From the NCBI GenBank assembly GCA_021018815.1, contig JAITYX010000078.1:2170001-2234000 (forward strand): a DNA stretch of 64,000 nucleotides. Reading direction: 5' to 3'. Source of the stretch: Talinum fruticosum. Its lineage: Eukaryota; Streptophyta; Magnoliopsida; Caryophyllales; Talinaceae. Positions 12,011-23,156 of this stretch are shown here, in pieces. Made by a program: the position numbers and the translations under genes. How positions within the stretch are numbered: the stretch's first letter is position 1; each line of letters begins with the position of its first letter. The notes below the pieces were generated by a model. That model saw only the letters and a program-made list of their open reading frames with translations. It did not search any database and had not been told where the DNA came from.

Positions 12011-12573
12011 CAATATGAAGGCTTGGGATCAACTTCTAGCTTATGCTGAGTTTGCTTAAAGCAATGGGTGTTAGTCCCTTCAAAGCGGTCTATGGAATTG
12101 ACCCATTAACTCCTCTAGACTTAGCACCGAGAGGTTTGGAAAGGAAGCCCAACGTGGAGGCTGCCAAGAGAGTTCATGAGATCCAAAGAATGAATGACAA
12201 GGTGACAGCAAAGATTGAGCTCACCAATGCCGCCTACAAAGAAAGGTTTGACAAGGGCAAAAGAATGAAGGTTTTCTAGCCCGGAGATATTGTGTGGATA
12301 CACTTAAAGAAGGAACGCTTTCCTTCCAAAAGGAAGAACAAGCTAATGCCTAGTGCTGATGGACCATTTGAAGTGTTGGAGAAAATCAATGAGAACGCCT
12401 ACAAGATTGATCTACCCGGTGAAAATGGTGTCTCCGCAAGCTTCAATGTGGCTGATCTATCTCCCTATTTTGATGATGATACACTAGAGAATTTGAGGCC
12501 AAATTCTTCTTTACAAGGGAGAATGACAAAGAGTCCCAAGCTACCAAGGGTCAAGGGCTGTTTGAATTTATAA
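12011..12573 (+). pseudogene. Integrase C-terminal part of element A
   Basis: It continues the integrase after the solo LTR: WDQLLAYAEFA, then GVSPFKAVYGIDPLTPLDL, then [19 protein letters not shown] and [20 protein letters not shown] stop lies at 12278-12280 and a frame change near 12055. The last open frame passes the purine run AAGGGAGAA and ends at 12573, beyond the A/B junction. No chromodomain is visible. Confidence 0.85.
12524..12561 (+). repeat. Stub of the 3' LTR of element A
   Basis: TGACAAAGAGTCCC and the next 25 or so bases match the start of the 5' LTR at 4869. They follow the purine run AAGGGAGAA. At about 12562 the match stops and a minus-strand B-family LTR begins in mid-sequence, so about 890 bp of this LTR are gone. 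Confidence 0.8.
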
Positions 12574-13082
12574 TGCTCAAAAATAAAAATACTTGACAAG
12601 CTAAAACAAAAGCTAAAATAAAAAATAAGCTTTCCCTTTCCCAAGCTAGGTGAGGGTGAATTTCGGCCAAGCATTTGTGGAGCTTGGAACATGTGGATGT
12701 GAGGCTTTTCCCCTTGTGCAAGCCTTCTTCTCATTTGTCCAACACATAATATTCCAAGATGCTTCTAGAATGCCTCTATTTCCCTCCTTGATTGCTTCCA
12801 TTTAGGCGCCTAAATAAAGTCCATTCGGACCCTTGGACCGACCATGAGGTTATTTATGTATCAATGTCATAAAAATAAGAGTTATTCTCGGTTGATCATA
12901 TTGGACTACCCTTTGTATCATGCAGACTTAAAATGGAAGAATTAGGTGGCTAGCTTGGACCTTCTTGACTATCCTTCTTGGCTCCTTAGATAAATATTTA
13001 TTTATGAACATAAGGTCACAAAAAATGATACTCTCGGCTTCTCATCCCCGGGATCAACTTGTATCATGTGAGTGATCATAGG
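12563..13082 (-). repeat. 3' LTR of element B, part 1 (truncated at the junction)
   Basis: It matches 23810-24320 of B's 5' LTR closely. The U5 side is missing because of the junction with element A. The rest of the LTR continues at 20520 after the insertion of element M, whose target duplication ATAGG occupies 13078-13082. Confidence 0.85.
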
Positions 13083-14333
13083 TGATGTGTAGTGAGGGCG
13101 GAAGCAAGAAAAGAAGGAAAACCGCAAGAAAGACTACCCCGGCTAGAATGTGACCTGCAGGCGCAATCTTGGGAGAATGGGTGAAAGGAGGGGCAAACAG
13201 ATGAATTTGAAGCTGAAATTTGGTATGGAGCTTCTCAACTGATTGAAGAAGCTCTGGCATTTTTTGGGATTTTTTATCACCGGGAACACCTTCATCAAAG
13301 GTCTGAAAGTCGGGGTTCTGGGCTGACTGTCCAGGATGATATCCTTTGTATATATCGAAGGTGGGGGTCGGGATACTGCTTGGATGGAGGCGATTTTGGG
13401 GGAAATAAGTGGACTCGCTGGGCTGGAGGTAGACGAAGTTTGGAGTGAAATGGATAAGCAGTTTGTGAGATATAGAAATGGAAAGTGAAGGGATAAAGCC
13501 GAGGTTATCTCTAGGATACGTAAACAACCAAGGGGCACCTCTCGCCTTGTCGGATACGAAACACCACCGGTAGGTTTTGAGGACTCAATGAACACCACCA
13601 AGTAGCCAACTTGGATACAGCAATTAAGATTCAAAAGGGAAGAGCAATCCAGCTCAAGTTTGTCATTCATATAATAATCAAGCTTGTCTTTACAATGCCA
13701 TTACAAGCTGAATTTATAAGTAATGCAAATAGCTCTTAACTAAGCTGAAAATTAAAACAAAAATAACAAAGATGCTTTTTCTCCTCTCCAAGTTAGAGTT
13801 GGATGAATCCTAGCCAAGTATTTTGGAATTGGGAACATGTGGCCACGGCTACCTTTCCCCTTTAGCAAGCTTCTTCCTCTTCTTGTTCAACAAGCTATCT
13901 TTCTTCCACTATGGTTAGTGCTTCTAGAATACTCCTCATTAGGCTTCATTGGATGCTTCATTTCTGGCCAAAGCTCATTGCAAGGAATTATGGACCGACC
14001 ATAATTAATCACTTATTTATTTATGTGCAATGGACATAAAATAGTAGCACTTCTCGGTTTAACATGGCTGGACTCATCTTTGCTTCAACGTGGAGAATTA
14101 GGCAGCTAGCTTGACTTCTTCTTTACTAACCTTCTTAGCTCCTTAGATAAATATTTATTTATGAACATAAAGTCATAAAAGGTTAAACTCTTGACTCCCT
14201 ATCCTCCGGGATCAAATTGTACCATCTGAATGGTCATAGGATTTTCAAGTATCTTCGATTGATTCCGGGCATGCTTGACCCTTCAAGATGAATAACCTTC
14301 AGCTCATAATCTAGGGCAGCCCACTCTCCATCA
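13083..14333 (-). repeat. 3' LTR of element M
   Basis: Reverse complement starts TGATGGAGAGTGGGC at 14333, right after the purine run AAGGGGAGGA, and ends in CTACACATCA at 13083. It pairs with the 5' LTR at 19256-20519. Confidence 0.92.
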
Positions 14334-14684
14334 TCCTCCCCTTGTAGAGAAGAAGTTGTCCTCAAATTCGTGGGATGTCAATCAGAAAATGGAGAGTGAG
14401 TAGTAACATATCTCACTTGGCATAAGCTTAGGCCATCCCATAGATGGTAACCATTTCTGCCTTGTTCGCATCCACTCCAAACTTCCGGATTTAGCAACCA
14501 CTTGTTGGCATCGTGTGTTAGGACCAAATTTTTGGGACGCTTGTTCTTTACTTGGGCTCATAAAATGCTCCTCAAGCCACAATAAAGTCCCCATGAATAA
14601 GGACCGTCCTTGGGCTAGAAACTCTTTCGCTCCTCTTTGGAAAATCTGCAAAAACTTCCCAAAATGCTTAGCCAAGTTACCAAC
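14334..14684 (-). pseudogene. Polyprotein end of element M (unclear remnant)
   Basis: The first 40 or so bases hold the polypurine tract and an integrase-tail-like stretch. Further in, a minus-strand open frame (14382-14738) reads EFLAQGRSLFMGTLLW, faintly like the pol stretch [16 protein letters not shown]. The rest I cannot assign. The frame extends into the adjoining solo LTR, so its first codons are not real. Confidence 0.45.
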
Positions 14685-15917
14685 TGATGTGTAGTGGCGG
14701 AAGCAAAGAAAAAGATGGAAAAACCGCAAAACACACAACCGGGCAGAATAGGACCTGCAGGTGCGGTTCTAGGGAAAAGGGTGAAAGGAGGGGTAAATGA
14801 TGGAGGTTTTGGATGAAATGTGGTGGAAGGTTAGTTAACTGGTTGGGGAAGGTTGTGGTAAAATTTGGGCAGCATCCAAGGTCGGGATCACCTTGATCCA
14901 AACGCAAACAGAAAGCCTCGCTGGGTGGCTGTCCAGAATGAGGTTCTTTGTTTGTTTTTGGTGCTGGGGATGGAGTTCTTCTTGGATTGAGCTGAGATTT
15001 GGAGGGAATGGACTCAACTCATGTAAGATGAAGTGTGTGAAATTTGGGAAAGAGATGATTCATGGATTGGGAGATATGATTGATGGAAGTCGCTGGATAG
15101 AACCTGGATTCTGGCTTGGATACGGAAACACCACCAAGCTGAATCAAGGGGCACTCTTAAACGGTCCGGATACAGAAACACCACCGGGGCTTAAGAGACT
15201 CAAAGGACACCACCAAGCTTACCAAGGCTTGGATACAGCATTGAGGATTCAAAGGGTTGAGAAATCCATCTCACAGGAGCAAAGCTGAAATTCATATATT
15301 CATCAAAAGTGTCTTTACATGAGCTAGGCTTGCTGAATTTATAATGCCTAACATTGGCATTTTACAAAGCTGAAACATAGCTAAAAATTAAAGCAAAATC
15401 AAAACAAAATTAGCCAAGATTCTTTCCCCTCCTCCAAGTTAAGCTAGGAGAAATTTTAGCCAAGTATTTGATGGTTAGGGAACATGTGGCTACGGTTTGT
15501 TTCCCCTTTGCCAAGCCTCCTTAGTTCTTCTAGAATGCTCTTCATGTGGGCTGCTTTGGATGCTCCCCTTAGGCACCTAGGCATGTTGTATTTGTCCTTG
15601 GACCGACCAGAATCAAATACAAATTATTTATGTACAAAGACACCTTACTTCACGTTTTGTCATGGCCAAACTGCACCTTGCTCTAACATGGAGGATTTTA
15701 GGTTTGCTAGCTGATTCTTCTTGGCTCTCCTTCTTGACTCTTAGGTAAATAATTATTTATGAACAATCATAAAAATATCACACTCTTGACTTCCCATCCA
15801 CCGGGATCAAAAATGATAATAAGAAATTCAAGTGTCTTTGGCTGATTTCCATGCATGTTTGATCTCTCTTGATGACTTGTCCTCGGTCCATGATCAAGGG
15901 CTGTCCACTTTCCATCA
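14685..15917 (-). mobile_element. Solo LTR in element M, target duplication CCAAC
   Basis: A 1233-bp LTR in minus orientation is flanked by CCAAC at 14680-14684 and 15918-15922. It is close to the solo LTRs at 27334 (opposite orientation) and 40758. TGTATCC/GGTGGTG modules lie around 15110-15240. Confidence 0.93.
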
Positions 15918-15922
15918 CCAAC

Positions 15923-16861
15923 ACAAGATCTTCGGTTGAGGAGCTCCCATCTCTCCATATTCAGCAAACAACAAGGCCAGATTAGAATACAAAGCCAGCT
16001 CATAACACAAAGCCAACTCAAGAAGCAAGGCCGAGAGTTGTTAGGCAAACAATAAACTTGGTCATGGGGCTCTCTCAACAAGTGATTCTCATAGTCAAGG
16101 AGCAATGTTTCATACTTCTCATCAGCAACACAAATCAGAAACATTTGTCCCTTCAATGGCTTATGATTGTGGCTGCCCATACAACTCCTTACATACCTTT
16201 CTTTTTGGATCACAAAGGAGTCATACCAAGTATCCAACTTCTCTTCCATTAGTCTCATGGCTTCAAACTCCCCAGTAGGATGTGTGATCCTCTTAAGAGA
16301 ATTATGCATAAGTGGGGCACCGAATTCTGGAATTGAGGGGAGTTGGGCTTGGGCAGATTCTGGTGGAGAAAATTTAGAGAGATAAACTCCTCTACAAGGC
16401 CACAACTCAAGGAAAAGAATTTGGGGTAAAGGTGGTTTAAGTGGAGGGGTAAGGACGGGGTTCAAATCAACCAAGGGAAGGCTTTGAAGGTGGCGGAATG
16501 TGGGCAGATTTGGTTTGTGGAGTTTCGGTTGAAGAATGTGGGTTTTGGGGTAGGCTTGCGGGTTCCTTTGTGGTCTTGTCTTTGTGGGTGGGCTTGAATG
16601 CGCCTTGAAATAAGTAGTAAGGCAGCCATGGTGTGTCGATGGTAATAACAACTCACTAGCACCGTCATTAGATGCACAAAATTGTGCTCCCTTGAACAAA
16701 TTCTCCTTATGCACTAGTAGCTCTCCAAAATCATGATCAACACCATACAAGCACATTAGTTGGTCAAAAGGGAAAACACAATTCTCTAACGGGAAAACGA
16801 GTTATACCTCCTTGCCAACTTATGGGCTTCTCGCTTGCACTTTTGGTTTGCCAATGGGTTG
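15923..16861 (-). pseudogene. Element M: integrase-zinc-finger-like remnant and unknown C-terminal region
   Basis: Near 16660-16800 the minus strand reads LARRY, FDQLMCLYGVDHDFGEL and ENLFKGAQFCAS. This aligns with the normal order [35 protein letters not shown] that links RNase H to integrase. A proline-rich stretch follows, then a region (FEAMRLMEEKLDTWYDSFV, KGQMFLICVADEKYETLLL) that I do not recognise; a distant link to the integrase tail is possible but weak. No DDE residues are present. The open frame is long (15767-16756), partly through the neighbouring solo LTR. Confidence 0.55.
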
Positions 16862-16866
16862 GGAAA

Positions 16867-18082
16867 TGATGTATAGTGGGAGGCGGAAGCAAAAGGAAGC
16901 AAAACCGTGAACAAGCAGCCTGGCCAGAACAGGACCTGCAGGCGCGGCTCTGGGGAAAACGGTGAAAGGAGGGGCAAATGATCTTCGATTTGGACGAAAT
17001 TTGGTGGAGGGTGAGTTAACTGATTGGGAAAGGTTGTGGTAAAATTTGGGAATTTTTGGATAAGGGGAACCCCTGATCAACAAGCCTAAAGTTGACAGTA
17101 CCCGGCTGGATGAACAGATTGATACCCTTTGTTTGGTTTGGGTGTGGAGGGCGGAGTTCTTCTTGGTATAAGCTGAAATGTGGTGGAGATGGTCTCAACT
17201 CATGTATGATGAAGTGTGTGAAATTTGGGAAATAGATGATTCGTGGATTGGGAGATATGATTGATGGAAGTCGCTGGATAGAACCTGGATTCTGGCTTGG
17301 ATACAGAAACACCACCAAGCTGAACCAAGGGGCTCTTTGCAATCTGACCGGATACAGAAACACCACCGGGGATTGTAAAGAATCAAAGGACACCACCAAG
17401 CTTGCCAAGGCTTGGACACAACAATGAGAATTCAAGGGGTTGAGAAATCCATCTCAAAAGAGCAAAGCTCAAAGTTCATATATTCATCAAGGTTAATTTT
17501 ACATGAGCTAAGCTAGCTGAATTTGTAATCAACAAAAATAACATTTAGCTATGCTGAAAATTAAATCTAAAATGCTAAAGATGCTTTCCTCTCCAAGTTA
17601 GTGAGGATGAATTTCGGCCAAGCAATTTGAGATTTAGGAACATGTGGTTGTGGCTTGTTTCCCCTTTGGCAAGCTTTGCTCTCATTGCTCCAACACATCA
17701 TATTCCAAGAGGCTTCTAGAAGGTCTTCAATGTTCTCCTTTGATGCATCATTTTGGGCATCTAAACAAGGCCATTTGAACCCTTGGACCGTCCTTGATTA
17801 TTTATGTTCAACAACATAAAATGGTAGCTTCTCACGGTTTTAACAAGGCCGATTTCATCATGCTTTAACATGGAGGTGTTTGTCTTGATTCTCCTTGACT
17901 AGTCTCCTTGCGTATTTATTTATGAACATTAAGTCATAAAAAGGTCACACTCTTGGCTCTCTATCCTCCGGGATCAAAAATAATTAAGACAAATTCAAGT
18001 ACTTTTGGTTGAGTCCCGGTATGCTTGATCCTTCAAAATGAATAGCTTTCAGCCCAAAGTCTAAGGTAGTCCACTTTCCATC
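16867..18082 (-). mobile_element. Solo LTR in element M, target duplication GGAAA
   Basis: A 1216-bp minus-oriented LTR is flanked by GGAAA at 16862-16866 and 18083-18087. The first base of its sense start is missing (GATGG instead of TGATGG). Its U5 part resembles the solo LTR at 52806, while its U3 part resembles that of 6040-7305. Confidence 0.9.
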
Positions 18083-18087
18083 GGAAA

Positions 18088-18851
18088 GGAAATAACCATG
18101 AAGGTTCAATTCCCATGCCATAAAAACTCAATAGTCGTTGATCTTGGCAACTCATCAAATACAATAAGATCCTTTGATCCACAAAGTAGTAGCTCCAACA
18201 TGTAAGTATGAACAAGATAGTCAAAACTCTTTTTGGGCGCTTCACACAATCCGGATATAATCTTTGGAGCCTTTTTTCAACAATAAATGCCCATGTAAAT
18301 TTCTCAAACACATTTTCACAACCTTCTAAATGTAAAGGAATAGAACACCTCAAGGAAAATGCACCATTTAATTTTTGAGGCTTCGCTTGTTCTATCACTT
18401 TGAATATCATCTCAAGCTCTTCCATTGAACAAAACTCATGATCAACTTTATGCACATTGGGCAGTCCACTCACGACCAGATTAAGAACAAGCATGTGGGA
18501 TGGAATGTTTGAAGCCAAATGGTCAAATTTGGCCAAGGGTTCTTTGGCGATGGGATGGGTATTTTGAGGAGGACTTTCAGCTTCAGGTGGTGTCCAAGGG
18601 ATTAGTTCTTGTGATGACCGAAGCTCATGTGGTTTTGCTTTGAAAGAATTTTCTCCATGAAGAAGGTCAGTTTGAGGGGTGTTATTTTGTGGCTTTGTTT
18701 CTGGAATTTGGCTAGGTGACAAGGGAATCAATGTGATCCTCTTGCCATCTTTGGTGAAAGCATAAGTATTCAAGAACCCATCATGTATGACTCTCCTATC
18801 AAAGAGCCAAGGTCTACCAAGCATTAAATGGCATGCATCCATGGGTAGCAC
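18088..18851 (-). pseudogene. Element M: protease tail plus altered RNase H-like domain
   Basis: An uninterrupted minus-strand frame begins with the usual post-protease stretch (MDACHLMLGRPWLFDRRVIHDG, KDGKRITLIPLSPSQ). It continues through the normal linker to AKFDHLASNIP, where full elements enter RT. From about 18470 it enters a 120-residue domain (NGAFSLRCSIPLHLEGC, RLQRLYPDCVKRPKR, CWSYYFVDQRILLYLM) shared with element F. Its second half aligns loosely with the end of RNase H (SEKLCESRRKYST, HWSHYLVANEFILHSD), but the catalytic aspartates are absent. RT itself is gone. Function unknown; the open frame over 250 codons is notable in a setting full of stops. Confidence 0.7.
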
Positions 18852-19157
18852 ATCACACCATAACTCATCTCGATAATGTTTACCAATGCTAAATGAAAGA
18901 AGGCATCTAGAATTGATTAGAAGATTTTCACCTTGATTTAGTCATTGGATGGTGTAAGGATGAGGATGAGGTGAAACTTGAATTCCAAGCTTTTCTACCA
19001 TAGTTGTTGAGGCCACATTTGTGCAACTACCACTATCAATAATGATAGAGCACACCTTGTTGAGCACCATTCCCTTGTATAGAAAATGTTCTCACGTTGA
19101 TCTTCATTTAGCTCCTTGAAATCGCTCAAGGTTCCTTATGAGTAGGCTAGTATTCAT
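18852..19157 (-). pseudogene. Element M: gag start fused to protease by deletion
   Basis: ATG at 19157 gives MNTSLLI, the first codons of gag (MSASMTL in relatives). After about seven codons the sequence jumps to the segment before protease (NLERFQG, then DQRENIF). The protease core follows in broken frames (LSLLIVVVAQMWPQQLW is an off-frame reading of the DGGSCTNVAST region). The whole gag core and knuckle are missing, so this copy depends on Gag from other elements. Confidence 0.7.
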
Positions 19158-19227
19158 GGGTAGGATTTTTGTGGGGCTGGCTGTTTTTGTGGTTTTTGGG
19201 TTTATGGGGAATGGACAAAACACCAAA

Positions 19228-19254
19228 GGATTAGAACTTGCTCTGATACCAAAT
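19228..19254 (-). other. Primer-binding site of element M (tRNA-iMet)
   Basis: The reverse complement reads TTTGGTATCAGAGCAAGTTC, a full match to the initiator tRNA-Met PBS, two bases from the 5' LTR end. Confidence 0.9.
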
Positions 19255-19255
19255 A

Positions 19256-20519
19256 TGATGCGTAGTGAGGGCGGAAGCAAGAAAAGAAGGAAAACCGCAA
19301 GAAAGACTACCCGGCCAGAATATGACCTGCAGGCGCAATCTTGGGAGAATGGGTGAAAGGAGGGACAAACGGATGAATTTGAAGCTGAAATTTGGTATGG
19401 AGCTTCTCAACTAATTGAAGAAGCTCTGGTATTTTTTGGGATTTTTGATCACCGGGAACACCTTGATCAAAGGTCTGAAAGTCGGGGTTCTAGGCTGACT
19501 GTCCGGGATGATATCCTTTGTATATATCGAAGGTGGGGGTCGGGATACTGCTTGGATGGAGGCGATTTTTGGGGGAAAGAAGTGGACTCGCTGGGCTGGA
19601 GGTGGAGAAGTTTGAAGTGAAATGGATAAGTGGTTTGTGAGATATAGAAATGGAAAGTGAAGGGATAAAACCGAGGTTATCTCTAGGATACGAAACACCA
19701 CCTAGAAACAACCAAGGGGCACCTCTCGCCTTGCCGGATACGGAAAAACCATCGGTAGGTTTTGAGGACTCAATGAACACCACCAAGTAGCCAACTTGGA
19801 TACAACAATTGAGATTCAAAAGGGAAGAGCAATCCAGCTCAAGTTTGTCATTCATATAATAATCAAGCTTGTCTTTACAATGCCATTACAAGCTGAATTT
19901 ATAAGTAATGCAAATAGCTCTTAACTAAGCTGAAAATTAAAACAAAAATAACAAAGATGCTTTTCCTCCTCTCCAAGTTAGAGTTGGATGAATCCTAGCC
20001 AAGTATTTTGGAATTGGGAACATGTGGCCACGGCTACCTTTCCCCTTTGGCAAGCTTCTTCCTCTTCTTGTTCAACAAGCCATCTTTCTTTCACTATGGT
20101 TAGTGCTTCTAGAATACTCCTCATTAGGCTTCATTGGATGCTTCATTTCTGGCCAAAGCTCATTGCAAGGAATTATGGACCGACCATAATTAATCACTTA
20201 TTTATTTATGTGCAATGGACATGAAATAGTAGCACTTCTCGGTTTAACATGGTTGGACTCATCTTTGCTTCAACGTGGAGAATTAGGCGGTTAGCTTGAC
20301 TTCTTCTTGGCTAACCTTCTTAGCTTCTTAGATAAATATTTATTTATGAACATAAAGTCATAAAAGGTCAAACTCTTGACTCCCTATCCTCTCGGGATCA
20401 AATTGTACCATGTGAATGGTCATAGGATTTTAAAGTATCTTCGGTTGATTCCGGGCATGCTTGACCCTTCAAGATGAATAACTTTCAGCTCATAATCTAG
20501 GGCAGCCCACTCTCCATCA
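19256..20519 (-). repeat. 5' LTR of element M
   Basis: It pairs with 13083-14333. Module stems are TCTAGG (19682) with CCTAGA (19701), and CCAAGT/ACTTGG near 19785-19800. ATAGG at 20520 is the target duplication. Confidence 0.92.
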
Positions 20520-20618
20520 ATAGGAAATTCAAGTGTCCTTAGTTGATTCCCGTGCATACTTGACCCTTCAAGATGAGTATCCTTCGGGCCATAGTCTATG
20601 GTAGCCCAATATCCATCA
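20520..20618 (-). repeat. 3' LTR of element B, part 2 (U3 start)
   Basis: It continues the B LTR after the M insertion and ends at CCATCA (20618), the reverse of TGATGG. The purine run of B (AAGGGGAGAA in sense) follows at 20619-20630. Confidence 0.88.
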
Positions 20619-21520
20619 TTCTCCCCTTGTAGAGAAGAATTTGTCCTCAAATTCGCAAAAGTATCATTTTCCAAGTATGGAAAAAGATTGCTCATGTTGA
20701 AACTCATGGAGAGTTGAGGAATGGGATGCCCTTTTGCTTCTTGATAAGCCGCCAACTCCTTGAAGTTGTCTTGGATATTTTTTTCCACATTCGGCCAGAA
20801 GTGGTGCTCTTCTAGCATGCTCATGGTGGTGTAAAATGTACTTGGCCATCCAAGACTCCATAATGAGGTATACAAAACCAAACGTTTTTGGGAAGGAAGT
20901 CATCTTCCTTTGGCACCAAAAGAATAGGTTCCGCATACTCCTTTAAGGTGCGTAGAGCTTTTTCCACCTTGTTCGGCCATAAGGGATGGTCCCTTAACAT
21001 TGTTATGATTATGCCAAAATGGTCGGCCCGAGCTACATTGTGCTCGTCTCGGATAGGCAGCTCTTGTGTACCACAATGAGAACTCCAAAGCCGAGTGCCC
21101 TTAAGAAGGAAGTCATCCTTCCTTAGCACCAAGAAAATAGGCCCCACACATGGACTTACTCCTTTCTCTTCTAGGCCTTTAGCCAACAATTCAACAATTT
21201 GACTTTGGATCTCTTGAACACTTTTATGATCCACTCCATAGGTTGGTTGGTTAGAAAGAATGACTCTCGGGATAGGGTTTACAATGTGTTGTAGGGTTCT
21301 TTGTGAGGGAAGGCTAGGAGGAATTTTGTTTGCAAAAATATGGCCAAATTTGGCTTGTGGAGTTTCGGTTGTAGAATGTGGGTTTTGGGGTAGGCTAGCA
21401 GGTTCTTTTGAGGGTAGTGGAATGAGCTCTTAAATGGGGCCAAACTCAAGTTGTTTTTCTTTGGAAAATGGTTCTCCCAAAGTGAGTAAAAGGTTGGTTT
21501 GAGTGGGGTTCTTTTGTGGA
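20619..21520 (-). pseudogene. Collapsed pol of element B: RT start fused to integrase zinc finger, twice
   Basis: In the minus direction the usual RT entry (VQEIQSQIVELLAKGLEE, SPCVGPIFLVLRKDD) jumps at the KD(G) motif straight into the integrase zinc-finger region (FLLKGTRLWSSHCGTQELPI). A second partial copy follows: AEPILLVPKEDDFLPKNVWF. Then come HHFWPNVEKN and AAYQEAKGHPIPQ, where the first zinc-binding Cys is lost. The sequence then passes directly to the integrase tail MSFNMSNLFPYLENDTFANL. RT, RNase H and the DDE core are absent. Frames run 20821-21234 and 20420-20881. The element could only move in trans. Confidence 0.75.
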
Positions 21521-22351
21521 CTAGTTTTTGAGATTTGGCTTGGAGATAGGGGCTAAGGTGATTTTCTTCCCATCTTTGGTAAGGGTATAAGTGTTCATGA
21601 ATCCATCATACATAACTCTCCTATCATAAAGCCAAGGTCTCCCAAGTAACAAATGACACACATCCATTGGAATAATATCACACCACAACTCATCATGATA
21701 ATGCTTGCCAATACTAAATGAAATAAGACATCTAGAATTGACTTGAAGACCTTTACCATGGTTTAGCCATTGAATGTTGTAAGGTTGAGGATGGACCGAA
21801 GCATGAAGTCCAAGTTTCTCCACCATCGTTGTGGCGGCTACATTTGTACAACTTCCACCATCAATGACAATGGAACACCCTTTGTTTTAGACCGTACCCC
21901 TTGTATGAAAAATGTTTTCACGTTGCTCTTCCTTTGTATCCTTGAATCTGCTCAAGGTTCTCTTTAACACTAGCATTTCTCCTTCATTCGCTTCCTCAAC
22001 ACCTTCCTCTATGTCATCTACCAAGAGTAGCTCCTCGGCTTCATTCTCTTCCTCTAGTTGCTCTTGGTACTCAACCAAAGTAATCACCCTTCGATTTGGG
22101 CATTCTAAAGCAATATGCCCAAAACCATGGCACTTGAAACACCTTCTCGGATCACTTGGATTTGGTATTGATTTGGGCGGATGTGGGGTTTGAATAGGCG
22201 TGGGTTGATTTGAGGAGCTTGGAGTTTTTGTGGGATGGGTGGAGAACTCCCCTTGTAAAAGGGTTGGCTCTTTTGGGAAAAAAATTTGGGTGTTTCTCGT
22301 TTGACAAGTCGGGTTTTCTTTTGTTGCTCCACTTTGTGTGCCAAATGACAC
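21521..22351 (-). pseudogene. CCHC knuckle and protease of element B
   Basis: The minus strand encodes CFKCHGFGHIALECPNRR near 22090-22150, an acidic linker, then IVIDGGSCTNVAATT near 21830-21880 and LLGRPWLYDRRVMYDG to about 21590. One in-frame stop follows HTRGTV (21887). Gag binds RNA through the knuckle; the aspartic protease would mature Gag. The frame differs from the gag core by a shift near 22350-22400. Confidence 0.85.
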
Positions 22352-22357
22352 ACTTCA

Positions 22358-23059
22358 TCAAATGTAGAAAAATATTGTAACTCCACAATTTGTGCATACC
22401 TTGCGTCTAAACCACCAAGGTATCTTACAATTTTGGTCCTCATTCTCTTGGAGATCACATTTGATTAGTAATTTCTCAAACTCTCTAGTGTATTCTTCTA
22501 CACTCATGTTGCCTTGTTGAAGGGTATAGAGTTGGAGAAAGCTATCTTGAACATAAGTTGGAGGTAAGAAACGAGCCTTGAGCTTGGCTCTCATTTTCTC
22601 CCAACTTTTAATTTTTGACTTCTTATCTCTCACACGCTTGTGCTTCAAATTTTCCCACCAAGTTGAGGCAAAACCTCTAAGCTTGAGAGCAACAAGCTTC
22701 ACTTTCTTCTCATCGGGAACCTCCTTGTAATCAAAAATTTGCTCAACGGTTCTCAACCAATCAAGGAATTCATCCGGATGCAAACGTCCTTCAAACTCCG
22801 AGATCTCTACTTTGAAATCATAAGAGTGATGTTTTGATCACCTAGAGCTCCTTCTTGAATGCCTTTCACTATCCGAAGAAGCAAAAGGATTGCTCTCTTC
22901 ATCATCCTCATGGAGACTAGGAATCGATTGAGTAGGAGGTGAGTTACTCCTTAGTTGGGCATGCTTGGCTTTCATGTCTCGCCCAAGTTGCTTGCGGAGG
23001 TATTCATTTTCCCTCATAAGCATTTCAAACCTCTCCTCTAAGGTTATGCTTGCACTCAT
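22358..23059 (-). pseudogene. gag of element B
   Basis: It starts MSASITLEERFEMLMRE at 23059. After a break near 22835 (TGA in SSRxSKHHS) the retrotransposon gag core follows (EGRLHPDEFLDWLRTVE, KLRGFASTWWENL, MSVEEYTREFEKLL). A frameshift lies near 22440 (DQNCKIPWW instead of DQTIVRYLGG). An overlapping frame (22105-22458) continues to the knuckle. Only a few lesions separate it from an intact gag. Confidence 0.87.
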
Positions 23060-23125
23060 GGTTTGGGATTTTTGTGGAGCTCGCTATTTATGTGTTTTTG
23101 GGTTTAAGGGAATGGACAATCCATC

Positions 23126-23156
23126 AAGGAATCAGAACTTGCTCTGATACCAAGGT
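23126..23156 (-). other. Primer-binding site of element B (tRNA-iMet)
   Basis: The reverse complement reads CTTGGTATCAGAGCAAGTTC next to the LTR end at 23157. It matches the initiator tRNA-Met complement. Confidence 0.9.

Larger units (their letters stand above)
13083..20519 (-). mobile_element. Element M: complete non-autonomous gypsy element, target duplication ATAGG
   Basis: Two LTRs of about 1.25 kb (13083-14333 and 19256-20519) that differ by a few percent by eye bound a minus-strand internal region. ATAGG flanks it at 13078-13082 and 20520-20524. Removing M rejoins the B LTR exactly. The interior carries a PBS, the first codons of gag, a protease, an altered RNase H-like stretch and a shortened remainder. 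It has no RT and no integrase core. Two solo LTRs later entered it. Confidence 0.92.

Noticed and set aside
15484..15714. Open frame MWLRFVSPLPSLLSS
   Set aside because: It lies wholly in the U3 of a solo LTR and is broken in sister LTRs.
16040..16260. FEAMRLMEEKLDTWYDSFV region of M as a captured host gene
   Set aside because: I cannot recognise a family, and it lies where an integrase tail would be; a decayed pol piece is the simpler view.
19228..19254. tRNA gene fragments
   Set aside because: The matches to initiator tRNA-Met are short complements adjacent to LTRs, which is what a PBS is; no cloverleaf.
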